NCBI RefSeq assembly: GCF_021130785.1
Contig: NC_060208.1
Location: 51,375,501 to 51,439,500 of the forward strand
Direction of reading: 5' to 3'
DNA: 64,000 nucleotides
DNA from: Homalodisca vitripennis
Taxonomy: Eukaryota; Arthropoda; Insecta; Hemiptera; Cicadellidae
Shown: piece after piece, positions 48,390-59,283 of the stretch
Layout of the letters: every line of letters starts with the position of its first letter
Numbering within the stretch: position 1 is the first letter of the stretch
The notes under the pieces: model-generated
Database searches by the model: none
Told to the model about the DNA's origin: nothing
Seen by the model: the letters and a program-made list of their open reading frames with translations, nothing else
Program-made: the position numbers and the translations under genes

Positions 48390-51244
48390 TATTAAATATT
48401 TTTAACAGAACGTTATTTAAAATCAATGGACGGGCAAACGAATCCCACTCACAACATTTATACATTCTTAATCCACGTTGGCGTATTTGACTTTACTCCG
48501 TTATATTTTTCTGCACAGATCGAGGTTACTCAATTCGTCCAACAGGAATGATCTCTGACATTCTGAACCAGTGTCGACCTTCGCCGTTATTGTGTCTGTC
48601 CGTCCGTCTGTCTGAGCAACGTGTGTTAACCGTTACCAAGGTCAAACGTGAATGCTGTAGACCTTGACTGAGGATCGGGCGGTCTGAAACCACTCGTTCA
48701 ATTTCTAGTAATGACGGAGTATTTATTTTGCTACCCGATCCATTTGACATTTGAATAACTGCTCAGATTTCTTAAAAAAACATTACGACGAGAAGCATAT
48801 GTGGTAACTTCATATTATAGTACGGAACAATATAATTAGTGTTTATAGCCAAATGTTGAAATAAATAAATTTATGTTAATTTATCAATAGATTATGTACG
48901 TTTTAAAGTGTTTATGTTTGCATTATTAAAGCTTTATATAAATGTAGGCTAACACTGCACCGGACGAATGACCATATTTTATACGGTCACAATATTAGTC
49001 CTTAATGAATGTTGAAACTTTTAGTAAAGAGACATTTCATTGCAAGACTGGCCGTTTTGATTTATTATTTATTAATAATGGAAAAATATATATAATATAT
49101 CAATTATCAATTTTAATACTAGTATTATCGCAAGAAACTAATCTTCTATACTCATGCAAAGTTTAAACACTATATCTCATCTCTCAGAGAATGAAAAACA
49201 AATTTTTCGACAACCCAGGCCTATTATCCTGTTATAATACTTCACAACTGTTACAACTGCTTTTCCACAGCTCTACTCGTCTTTGGTATCTGGGAGTCGT
49301 AAAGTTTTCTTTAAATATGGTTTAAGAGTTACGCTTTTCAAATTATTCAATTGCTAATGTTATCCTTTTTATCGGAAATCACGAATAGTACTTATGTGCC
49401 AGAACAAATTTTACTCTCACCGATGCTTCAAATATTTGAGTGTATTTTGAATAGTACATTTTTTAAAGCAAGTTTTTAACCACCTGTATATTTTGAAATA
49501 CGCTATGACTTACTTTTAATGCTATACTGAGTGACAAATTCTCTTCATAAATTTATAACTTTTCAAGCCCCTTCATTATTACAAGAGTTCACAGCTAGTT
49601 CCCAACCTAATTACCCAATAGATAATCCATTTTTAAATTGGCGATGAATTCTAAAATTGTACAATTGTGTTTAATCACGACTTTTTAAACATTTATTTTT
49701 ATGTAATGTAGATCAAAAATATAACTTAAAATTTCTTTTGGAACAAAATTATCTGGGTAGTTTATTGTTATAGATTTGCAAATGGTTTTGAAAGCACCAA
49801 CAGAGCTCGTTGGGTCTATAATCATCGAACAATGGTTGTTTTCCCTCTCTAGTTTCTCTGTATCCGTGATGTCTCCGGTTGTTGAAATGACGAGAGAAAG
49901 AAAAGAGGTCTCTCCAGGGACAATAGTCGAACTCCGCCTTGACATTAAAGCTGCAAATATGTCTTTACCCGCGCGATTAACTAACCGGCTTACAGTCGGT
50001 AACGGCGATCGCCAGTAAATCATCACCCACAGTATCATTAATATCCTGTAAAACATTATTGTAGAGAGATAATCTTATATGATTAGATATGTTTGTTTTG
50101 TACTACGCATACGCCTATACACTATTTCTGACTATAGGCTTTTCATATAGGAATACTTTCATCCAAATCATCAACCAAGTTTGACAAAGATTGATTTGGC
50201 AAGCAGAAGGAAACTCTCTGACCAATGCAGTTATTAGCATACTTTAGTAATACCGCTTAACCAATAAAGTTGAAACAATCATTGTTAGAATATAAATTGA
50301 TATTAATAATATCAAGTAATATTGATATTAACGAAGGCTCTGTTCTATAAATAAGAACTTCATATGCAAGTAAAGTTCTTCCTTTAGAACCTCGTAGTGT
50401 TTTAAGTCTCTGAAAGTCATAATTATACATGAATCAAGGACGAAAACTGTTGTTGAAACTGTTGACAATTTCAAAGTAGCAATTACTCTGTCACGCAATT
50501 AGATAATGAACAGTTTAAATCTCAGTGAATTGCAAAATAAGTACCATACGGAAAAGGCTTTCAACTTTGTCTGGAAGTTGAATCGCTTTGCAATAAATAA
50601 AGCATTAAGGATTTGAAATAAATTAAACTCTAAACAATGGACAATTTTCTGCTCTGAAACTCAACTTTTACCTCACCATAATGATCTAAAGCAATTCTGT
50701 AATATTGCTTTACAGTACAAATATTATCGATGCAACGAATAATTCTTGTTATCGATACAACAATTTAAATACTATTCCGGCGTATTAACCGGTTAATGTC
50801 ATACTATCGATGTTGAACAGTACAATAACGTTGAAAATATTATTTTTGGCTGCCTCTTAGAAGGGTATCTACTGGGCCCATATATCCCGTATTACACATC
50901 ACTATTCCAGTTGAAAGTGGTGCCAACCAGTCGAGTAGAGAGAGTAATCAGGTCAATAACGACACTCGACACAATAAATGGGCCACTTTGTATGCAGGGG
51001 AGTTCGGGAGTACTCAAGCTGACAATAACAGAGGTTGAGTTTCAACAGGCTGTGACCTTCACGTGTTTGCTGTTGTCTAGCTCGGAATCATAATCGAGAC
51101 TGATCCAGCATAGTGGAGGTTTTATAATGAATACTGATTATAAGAGATGTAATTCTTGTAGAAATATTCAACTGGAAGAATTCCGAAAACTTATTTGGTA
51201 AAATATATTCTAACAAGGTTCATTTTCCGCCATTTAAACGGTGC
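48390..51244. other. AT-rich DNA with a repeat-like patch at 48520-48750
   Basis: The 48520-48750 patch reads on the minus strand CAGACAGACGGACGGACAGA within GC-richer DNA, in the style of a dispersed repeat. The ORF at 49685-50056 is listed separately. Confidence 0.45.
49685..50056 (-). CDS. Unrecognised small ORF with a possible signal peptide
   Basis: A 123-codon ATG frame. The first 15 residues, MFYRILMILWVMIYW, are hydrophobic and could be a signal peptide or anchor. The rest is polar, with two cysteines (HCSMIID and TICKS) and a Tyr/Ile-rich end. AATAAA overlaps the last codons. A plus-strand frame of 80 codons overlaps it, so chance is possible. I see no known domain, splice evidence or homologue in the window. 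It could be a single-exon secreted protein, a repeat relic or noise. Confidence 0.25.
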   Translation of the reverse strand: MFYRILMILWVMIYWRSPLPTVSRLVNRAGKDIFAALMSRRSSTIVPGETSFLSLVISTTGDITDTEKLERENNHCSMIIDPTSSVGAFKTICKSITINYPDNFVPKEILSYIFDLHYIKINV

Positions 51245-51531
51245 AGTCATTTATAGGAACACCAGACATGCGGATATCGTGAATTAGTCATTTATAGGAA
51301 CACTATACATGCGGATATCGTGAATTAGTCATTTACAGAAACACTAGACATGCGGATATCGTGAATTAGTCATTTACAGAAACACTAGACATGCGGATAT
51401 CGTGAATTAGTCATTTACAGAAACATCAGACATGCGGATATCGTGAATTAGTCATTTATAGGAACACTAGACATGCGGATATCGTGAATTAGTCATTTAC
51501 AGAAACACTAGACGTGCGGATATCGTGAATT
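51245..51531. repeat. Satellite: 7 tandem copies of a 41-bp unit
   Basis: AGTCATTTA recurs at 51245, 51286, 51327, 51368, 51409, 51450 and 51491, exactly 41 bp apart. Each unit holds ATGCGGATATCGTGAATT. Only a few positions vary (TATAGG versus ACAGAA). There are no unique spacers, so this is not CRISPR. Confidence 0.95.
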
Positions 51532-52267
51532 CAGTGCCGAACAGTTGCTACAATTGTAAAAAATAGATCTATACAAGTAAATAATTTTGTTTCAGAAATG
51601 CATAAGTGCTTCAATTACATTTTAAACTGTGTAGGTAGTGTTAATACATTTTTATTGGCATGAAAAATGTCATGCTTGGAGTTACAAAAATCTATAATTA
51701 AAATACTACAACAAAACTAGGTGTTTTATTATAGCACCCTATAGTTGGTTGTTAAAGCACGCTAAAGGTCCAGCGATAACGATTACGTCATTAACTATCA
51801 TCAAAGCTAATGAACTAGTTAGTCCACCAGTTTTACCACGACCAGTGTCTTTATGTAAGTGCATTTTCTAGTTCACTAGTGTTGCGCGACTAAAGACAAG
51901 CGCCTAAGGTCACTTGTGTAGGAAGTTAATTAAAGTGAGTGCGTGTTTCGCCAGTTATAGTACATTATTTTTTTCACTTGGTTCAAGTTATAGTAAATAT
52001 TTTGCATTCCAATTTATTTCTTAAATATACGATCCTGTTATACAACTATAAATAAAAACTAATAACTTTTATATAATTAAATGGCACCCAGTGTTCATGT
52101 ATCTGTGTTATTTATATTTTCTGATATTAAAAAAAATATATCACATACGAATCATAATTATAAAGATCCATTAAAATAATTATACCCTTACATCTTAAAC
52201 ACGAATCAAATCATCCAATGTGTGAAACGCGCTAAAAACGTGCAGTTACTATTAGTCATGTACAAAG

Positions 52268-53180
52268 TCAAGTCAGACCAACGAATTATAATAATGGAAC
52301 GCGCTCTGGGCCGGAGAAACCGAGCCGAAATCCTGGGCTGCGTTCCGAGTCTGCAGGCGCTGGAAATGGGCAAGAACTAACTCCGCCCATATGGCAGGCA
52401 TTATAGTAATGATCTAATATCACTTTAAAACGCCTTGTAGACTTAATACAATTGTTAGATACTACAATTTATTTATTATTACAAATGTTAGTAGCTGCTT
52501 TTTACCGTGGATTTTTATTTTCTGTTAAAAAAACTGATTTTTGTGCAATATCAAAATAACTGAGATTTTGACTTTTATTTTTCTTACAAAGTCGGAAACA
52601 AATATTACAGGCATTAAAATATTACCCAGATGAAAAAAAAACAACTTTTTATTGACAGTATTTTATTTCAAAATAAACTACAAAAAATTTACAAACATGA
52701 CACACTTAATCTACGTGTTAGAAAATAAAATTATTTTGACCAATATTTTTGCCTTATTTCTAAGTTGGTTTCTTTTTTAATGTCAAAAGTTTTTGTTTTT
52801 TCGATGTGATGAGATATTATTAAAAAAAAATAGTTTAGTCACAGTTTTAATTCAAAGTAACTCGTGGCTTCCTGTCAATTTAGAAGTGGTCGCATTTGTT
52901 TGAGATAACTAGAGTAAATAATAATATTTTACAATTTTCAATACCGTACATCATCACTTGATCTACTTAATTTACCCTTAGATTTAAAATCAATAAAAAG
53001 TTAATGTGTTCTAAGATCAGCATCATTGGCATGGAGTACAGAACTTGGTGAGTTCTTGCCCACTTTAAGCGCCTGCAAATCCATGGATACACCAGTAACG
53101 CACAGCTGTGTGCGACCGGAAAACACAACATGCTGCTTATGGGCAGTGCGCGTTCCAGTAGTATAGTTCGTTGAGTCAGA
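52268..53180. repeat. Inverted pair of GC-rich repeat segments (52268-52390 plus, 53040-53180 minus)
   Basis: The plus strand at 52296 reads GGAACGCGCTCTG and at 52352 TGCAGGCGCTGGAAATGGGC then AAGAACT. The minus strand at 53156-53144 reads GGAACGCGCACTG and at 53077-53051 TGCAGGCGCTTAAAGTGGGC then AAGAACT. The upstream ACGAATTATAATAA/ACGAACTATACTAC blocks also match. The arms are imperfect, about 120-140 bp, with indels between the blocks. The minus-strand arm has a 60-codon open frame from 53183, which I do not recognise and take as part of the repeat. Confidence 0.55.
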
Positions 53181-53360
53181 CATGGCGACGTGAGTAAATA
53201 ACGAGTGCATCGAGATACAGGAGGCGGTTGCAACTCGTGAGCTCTACGGCCTTGTCTACAGTTAGACCACTTTCACCGTCCCTAGAAGGCAGTGGCAGCT
53301 GTGCGCTTACAACATCGCCTAATTGCTGTGGCTATGGCTGTAGTGCAGATTCGAGACCTC

Positions 53361-55552
53361 ACATAACCTAACTGTTTCGGTCTATTGATTAGGACTATTT
53401 TTGCTAGTTTCAACTATAAATAAATTGTATTATAATAAATAAATAATGTAATAACCTTAACAGATTTATTGGTTGATTCTTATTTTAATACACATAAATG
53501 ATTTACACATCGGTTTCGGTTTCTACAGTATAACGATGGACAGTATTTTGGCGTTTCTAAATGCCTTACTATTTTAGTTTGTTAAAAAAAATGTATAAAT
53601 TACGTATTTAACAAATAAAAGAATTTTATATTTTTATAATGGTGCCAAAAAACTAAAGTGGCCAATGCCAACACTGAAATTCGCTCTCGAAAATAACTGG
53701 ATTCAAGGTGGTCACAAGACTACGCAGGGCATGCTCATCATTATATTCACGATTAATTTCTAACAACCCGTTTGCTATAAAATATTTAAGTATTCTTAGT
53801 ATGAAAATATTGTAAGGAAACATTTTCTATATCTCAAGTTTTTTATATAACAAGTGCAAATATAAAATTGTTTTGGAATTAAATAAGTTAAATAAACAGA
53901 TTTTATGTAGTGTAAATTTGATATGTTAATTACAAAACATGTTTTAATTCCTCTTAATATGTAATTAAATGATAAATATAGGATCATAAAACGCATCATG
54001 TAACAATTTCTGAGTTCAGTGCAAAAATTTGAATTATTCTGAGAGTTCAAAACACGGCCCTCGTAAATGAAGCCTGAGACCTCATACTTTTGTATTATCT
54101 TAGAGGATAAACATTCATGCATAAAATACGTTCATTGACAACCTTGCACACGATTAGATAACCTGATCATCGCACACAGACAAAAAACTACACATGACCC
54201 TCCTTATAAGACGTGTGTTCAAACAATGCCTGCAAAAATTGGAATTGGCGCAAGTCAGAACAGGTTCTTGCCGACTAGAACCCGATACCCGTGGCGTGGC
54301 GAGACTTGTGTAGCTGTGGCCTCGCTTGCGCAATAACCAGTCCCGCCACTCTGGCAGAGGGCGGATTTATGAAAGCGGACATCACATTTGGTAGTCTCAC
54401 ATTATAACGTTATCTAAGGTCTGGTCTACTGTAACACTGTGTTATCCAGCTGAGACAGTCTGAGTGACACCATGTGCAGGATAGCGTAAAGAGATTTAAA
54501 ATGGATTAAGTGGATTTATAACGTGTAGTAATTGAATGTTACCTAAAAACGACTGGTTAAAGTATTTAATCTAAATAAATACAGTGGTAATAAAGCTTGT
54601 AATAAAAATTGTAGTGAAAATTGCTTACTATGATGAGCTGAAATAATTTTGTTAGGATCTCTTTAATATGTAACTATAAGATCGGTTATTGTACCTAAAG
54701 TTTTCCTAATATCTATATTTTCTGAATGTAAGCCTATTCAAACTTATTTTAGTTTTCTTTCGCTTGCAGTAGTATTATTGTTTAAATCGTGCCCAATCAA
54801 TGTAAACCAAGCGGCAGTGGTAGAAATTGAAAAAATGTTAAAATAAAGCAAATTTGAGTTATAACGTTTATTAATGAAATTCTTCCTGTCATTTTCGTCC
54901 TAATTTATGTGAACTGTGTAGAATAAATACTGTAGCACGCCAATGGAACTATTTTAAATTAAAGTGTACTGCCCAAATTAAGGTACCAGTGACGATTTTA
55001 AAATTAGATATAGACTGAAAAAAGAAATAGAGGGGGCGGAATACCTCTATTCAAATCCTTTTAGACTCTCTTTTAGAAATCTGACAATAACTCTCGTTGT
55101 ATCTATATACTGCAGACCAACATTTTCTCGACGAAATCTGATTTCGTTATAGCTCTATACATAGGCTACGAAATTAGGTAACCATTGGCATCTATACTCT
55201 ATAGTATCCAAGATATTTAACAAAACTAGATTAAGAACATCTGGCCTCACTGATCGTTTATACCTTATTTTTATGATAGCGATTAATGTTTGGGCTCTTT
55301 TATATAGATATTTTAAGGTTGTTGTGTAAACATACATTTCTTATCTTATTATGTCTCTTTAATAGTACAAATAAACCCTAAATGAGAAAGTACAAGTTGG
55401 TTATTCGTCGATAAGAAGGGTCTAAGGAAGTGTATCCATGCTACAACGGAGTTCAATCAAAACCGACAAACAATTGTCGCTAAACACGTGGGAACAGGCG
55501 ACGTGACATACTAGCAAAACGTGATGCGAATATCTTGTGCAAGAAATATTAA
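53361..55552. other. AT-rich DNA with a GC-rich patch at 54235-54480
   Basis: The patch shares short words with the 52.3/53.1-kb repeat segments (TAACnnnnCCGCC and GGCAG spacing). No gene is supported. Confidence 0.4.
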
Positions 55553-55807
55553 AACTGTCTCCTCCCTCGCAAGGTAGTGGAAGACACTTCAACGAAAGTG
55601 CAGCAACAAAACAACAACAGCACGCCACGCACCATTATCAGCGACGAAAGCGATCACGGCCGTCGTAAAAAGCCGAAACGCAAGAACGGGCGTGTTCTGT
55701 CTTGCAGGATCCGGCCACCGCTTTCTCCAGAACGGACCAGTTCGAGCGTGGCGGCGCGCGGCGTGGCGGCGCGGCGTGCCACGAGCAACCAGATCATAAC
55801 TTCCTGT
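55553..55807 (+). other. GC-rich open stretch, possible internal coding exon
   Basis: An open frame without any ATG, from a stop at 55550 to TAA. It encodes a Gln/Asn-rich stretch (KVQQQNNNSTPRT), an acidic ISDESD and a basic RRKKPKRKNGR like a nuclear localisation signal, then a Ser/Ala/Arg tail. CTCCTCCCTCGCAAG| at 55573 could serve as a splice acceptor. The strongly GC-rich composition contrasts with its flanks. A GC-rich promoter region or repeat would look similar, and an overlapping minus-strand frame is also open. Confidence 0.2.
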
Positions 55808-57478
55808 TAATTCCCTCATCAGACAAACCTTTCACCACTTCCACAGACAATCATGACAACTTTCTTTGAAGTCGTGACCCAGCGCATTGTGGCGGGCGGC
55901 GCTGTCAATTACCTACATGGCCTCTTGCCACCCTCAAATTCCACTTATGGGTTGTCTATTCCTCCTTGGGGCAATATTCGGTTGACAACAAGTCTCTGGA
56001 ACAACAGGCACTATATTGTAGTACACAATCAACATATAATTATTTTGTCTCCTTCAAATTTCGTGAGATTCTTTGTACTTACCTTAAAATTGTCAAAAAT
56101 GTTCTTATAACTGCATCATCCCGTTTTATCTAGCAATACGTTTGTTTATATATTTTTTCATAAACTTGTATTTAAAATCGTTGTCATTGCATTCTTATTT
56201 TACATGACTGTTGTAGTAGGTGAAAAAGCCACAACAACGCGTGTTCTATGCTGAGGGCAAAAAACTAAAACAATTATTTCAAACCATTTTAAAACTGTGG
56301 TATCAAATTTCAGGGGAATAAAAAACACACGAGAAAACACTTTCACGGAAGAGACAGAAATTTTGTCTTAATTTATTAACATAACTAAGTGCATAGTTGT
56401 ATTAATCCAGTATAAATTAGGAAAATTAAGCTATGATTCATATCTAAAAAGTATCTAAAGTAAAAATTTATCTTTGTACTTATTTTCTTTACTAAACCTT
56501 TTTCTTTTTTCCAGTAATTTGGTATGTTATCTTACGATTTTTGTTTTTCTTCTTTTTGTTTTGTTTTCGTAGGTAACCTTGATATTAAAAATGTCCAAAC
56601 AACTTGGATTTTGAAGTAATTGCAAACCTATTTGTCCTCAGTTAAGGCTGACTTTAATTCTGTAACTTTTATTAATAATTTTAATTTTTAAGAGTTTATA
56701 AATGTTAAGCACAACATTTTGATGACCTTAAACAGTTTTATGACATATATTGTCAGAATTTTTGTTTATTCGGTATAAAATATGCTAAAAAATTTGTCTG
56801 TATAAGTTAGAAATATCCTCTACATTCTTCTGTCAGGACACTTAAAAATATTCTGTTGTTTATTTCATCCACTATTGAAATAACACTTGATAATAAGTGG
56901 ATGATCGATAATAAGAATTTGATATTTTCTATTCAACTACCCTGATACAGCTATCCGAACTGCAACTTAATATAAATATTCATCATCCAAATAAGTTCAA
57001 TGTAATTCTCTATTAGTCGTTTGAATAGTATAATGTTCATTAGTAATACTTGTTACAATATTATCATTATAGCAGAGCTGTACTATTTGTGTGAGACTTA
57101 AAAGAAAAATGAACGATCTATACTAAAGAAAATGTAGGGTGAAGAGCGAAAAGAATATTTTTACTGTGAATCAAAGCATCCGAATATAAATTATTCTTTT
57201 ATATATTTTGTATTAAACATTACAAACATGTTCTCCAATGTTTATGTCTATATTTTAGTTATATTAAATTATTTTAGGTAACATGTTTAGGGTATTCACG
57301 GTATCCGTGTTTTAGTGCGGTATAATGGCGTATCATAGTTGAAAAGGTGTAGGCCTAATTACGCATTGGATCAAACCCAATTGTTTTCCACATTGTTTTC
57401 TCCAAGCACTATAGTTCGAGTAAAGAAAGTTGAATTACAGTGGAACAGTTTCATTCCGAACTAAAGGATAGAACTAGG

Positions 57479-57504
57479 TCAGTTACAATTAACCTTGTTC
57501 CAGG
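57479..57504 (+). promoter_or_regulatory. Splice acceptor or alternative short-leader start before the C1q ATG
   Basis: TTAACCTTGTTCCAG|G ends one base before the ATG and reads as a good 3' splice site. The same stretch contains TCAGTT at 57479-57484, a perfect arthropod initiator, which would give a 24-base leader. There is no DPE match at +28 to +32 and no TATA box near -30, so I favour the splice-site reading. Confidence 0.5.
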
Positions 57505-59283
57505 ATGACATCTCTCGTGACGGTCGCGCTGATGGCGGCCGCTGTGATGGCTGCTACGCCGGACGAGCCTAGGGGCGTTATAGGGGCCCGTAAGCTTGCC
57601 ACCGCCGTCGACTGTAGCGGGGCGGTAGCCTTCTCTGGGGGCGGGCTGCGCGGCATCCTCCCAGGCGGTCAAGTCAGCTATCAGAGGGTCCTGAACGACC
57701 GTGGGGTCGGTTGGAGCTTGGAGACAGGGGAGTTCACGTGTCACTGCCCGGGACTGTACCAGTTCGCCTTCGCCGGCTACGGGGAAAAGCCTAACACCAG
57801 GTAAGCTAACCGTCTTATAATAAAGTAAACACGACCCGTGTTCTCATTTAAAATGGTTTGGACACGGGAATGCAATGTTTTTCGAACTTAAAAATTGCAA
57901 AAATGGTCATACGACATACCGTTTCAAAGCTTTTATTACGATCTTTCAAAAAATGGACACTCGCAAATGTAAGTACAAAAGGAAATACTAGAAAAAGAAA
58001 CAATTTATAAAAAGAAATCTTTGCCATATGGACAAGGCTTACCATTTTCAAACATGCTTACCATATTTTTCAGCTATGTTTTTCAAACATGTTTACCAAA
58101 TTGTTCAGTTCTAAGACCTTCAAAATTATATAGTACACCATGACCTTTTTTGTCATTTGAAGTTTTCGAGATTCGAAGCTATGACCCTAAGTTTCGGTTA
58201 CAGCAGTATTTTAAGTGCAACAAAAACAATTGTTCGAAATTCGCCATATGAGATTTATTAGGGTTACAGTGTGTTTCATCGCTTTATGTCAAACGGTTCA
58301 ATCATAGGAGATTGTGGCCAACTGGTCTTAAATGTATTTGCAGTCGAGTTTGCTACGCCAGTTATTCTTAAGTTTTGTTCAGAAAGTAAAGTACGATATA
58401 CTTGTGTTGCATCTCTGAATGGCAGTATATTTTGAGTTTATGATGTTTTGAAAAAACTGTTGGCCTAAAATAATCATTCATATCCCCCCATGAGATGATC
58501 CCTCACATTGTTAACCAACAACTACGAAAACTTTTCTCTTATCGTGTATGTATATATTCTGAATTACTAGCCATTGTAAACAACAATACTTTCCACCATA
58601 ACCTCAACAAACATTTTCATATCAGCTGTTAACTATAATAGAAAACAGCTGTTTTAAATTAAAACTTTGCCTCCGTGTAGAGTAAGCATTTAATTGTTGT
58701 TTAGTCCTCCTCCGTAGACTAATGGTTATAGTCTCGGCTATCTAACTGAGAGATCACGGGTTCAAATCCCGGGGAGGGCCAATCATGTATAGACACGAAA
58801 CACTGTGTGTACTCTGAAAATAAGCCAGTGTACATCGAAGCCGACATAGCTAAGCTGAGGCTTAAAAGAGAAGGAAAAAATTTTGTTTAGAGGGAATAAA
58901 ATGGTAAAATTTCAATAACATTATAATTTAGAAAAACTCTTCTATAGCACCATTGAAGCTAAACGGCCCATTATTGAGTGAATTCAAGGATCTAAATTGA
59001 GTCTTGTGAATTAACAGATCATCTTAAAACTACCCAATGTATACAGCATCGAACAATTGGATTGTCAATTATGTACAGACTGATGCTGAAGAAGAGGGAG
59101 GCGAACACTACGGAATGGGTCGACGTCGTCGCTGCAGGAGGTCCAGCTGCTGGAGGAGGCTCCAGCGTTGCCCTCTTGGACCTGGAGGTCGGAGACCACA
59201 CCGCCGTCTGGCTTCTAGAGGGAACTCTCCTTTCAGACACCACATCCACGAGTTTCAGCGGATACAGGATCATCAAGAAATAG
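57505..59283 (+). CDS. Secreted C1q-domain protein, two coding exons (57505..57800 and 59079..59283)
   Basis: The spliced frame gives 166 residues. Residues 1-17 form a hydrophobic signal peptide with an Ala-rich cleavage region. Residues about 35-164 form one C1q/TNF-like globular domain: AVAFSGG start, then V-x-Y-Q-R-V-L-N-D-x-G-x-G-W, TGEFTCHCPGLYQFAF, LMLKKR, ALLDLEVGDHTAVWL and the closing TSFSGYRI. Cysteines sit at 37, 79 and 81. There are no Gly-X-Y repeats, so this is a globular-head-only protein. Exon 1 ends CACCAG|GTAAGC after two bases of codon 99. Exon 2 follows ATGTACAG| and supplies the third base (Arg), keeping the frame to TAG at 59281-59283. Both exons are GC-rich against AT-rich flanks. 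Family members are secreted trimers used as pattern-recognition or extracellular binding proteins. The ligand here is unknown, and an immune role is inference from the family. The acceptor TTGTTCCAG at 57495-57503, one base before the ATG, implies an upstream untranslated exon. Confidence 0.88.
57801..59078 (+). other. Intron of the C1q-domain gene
   Basis: A GT-AG intron of 1,278 bases that interrupts codon 99 after its second base. It is AT-rich and holds a local 35-bp imperfect duplication (two TTCAAACATG units near 58047 and 58082) and a complete family-B SINE at 58705-58882. No other coding exon is evident inside it. Confidence 0.8.
58705..58882 (+). mobile_element. tRNA-derived SINE, family B, copy 2 (intronic, complete)
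   Basis: The head resembles a tRNA. It has a pol III A box TAGACTAATGG at 58715-58725 and a B box GGTTCAAATCC at 58759-58769, with an acceptor-like 5' segment facing GGAGGGC. The body reads CAGTGTACATCGAAGCC, then GACATAGCTAAG and GAGGCTTAAAAGAGA, followed by an A-rich tail. The element is flanked by the direct repeat TTGTTTAG (58697-58704 and 58883-58890), an 8-bp target-site duplication that fixes both ends. The same body occurs on the minus strand at 28024-28184. It lies in sense orientation in the C1q intron. Confidence 0.85.

Noticed and set aside
51245..51531. CRISPR array
   Set aside because: Units are directly contiguous with no unique spacers, and the genome is eukaryotic.
53001..53233. 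Minus-strand frames as a small protein gene
   Set aside because: The segment is one arm of the inverted GC-rich repeat pair, so the open frame is probably part of a repeat.
58705..58782. tRNA gene on the plus strand
   Set aside because: The A and B boxes are good, but the anticodon arm has an 8-base loop, and the conserved body plus target duplication show a SINE.
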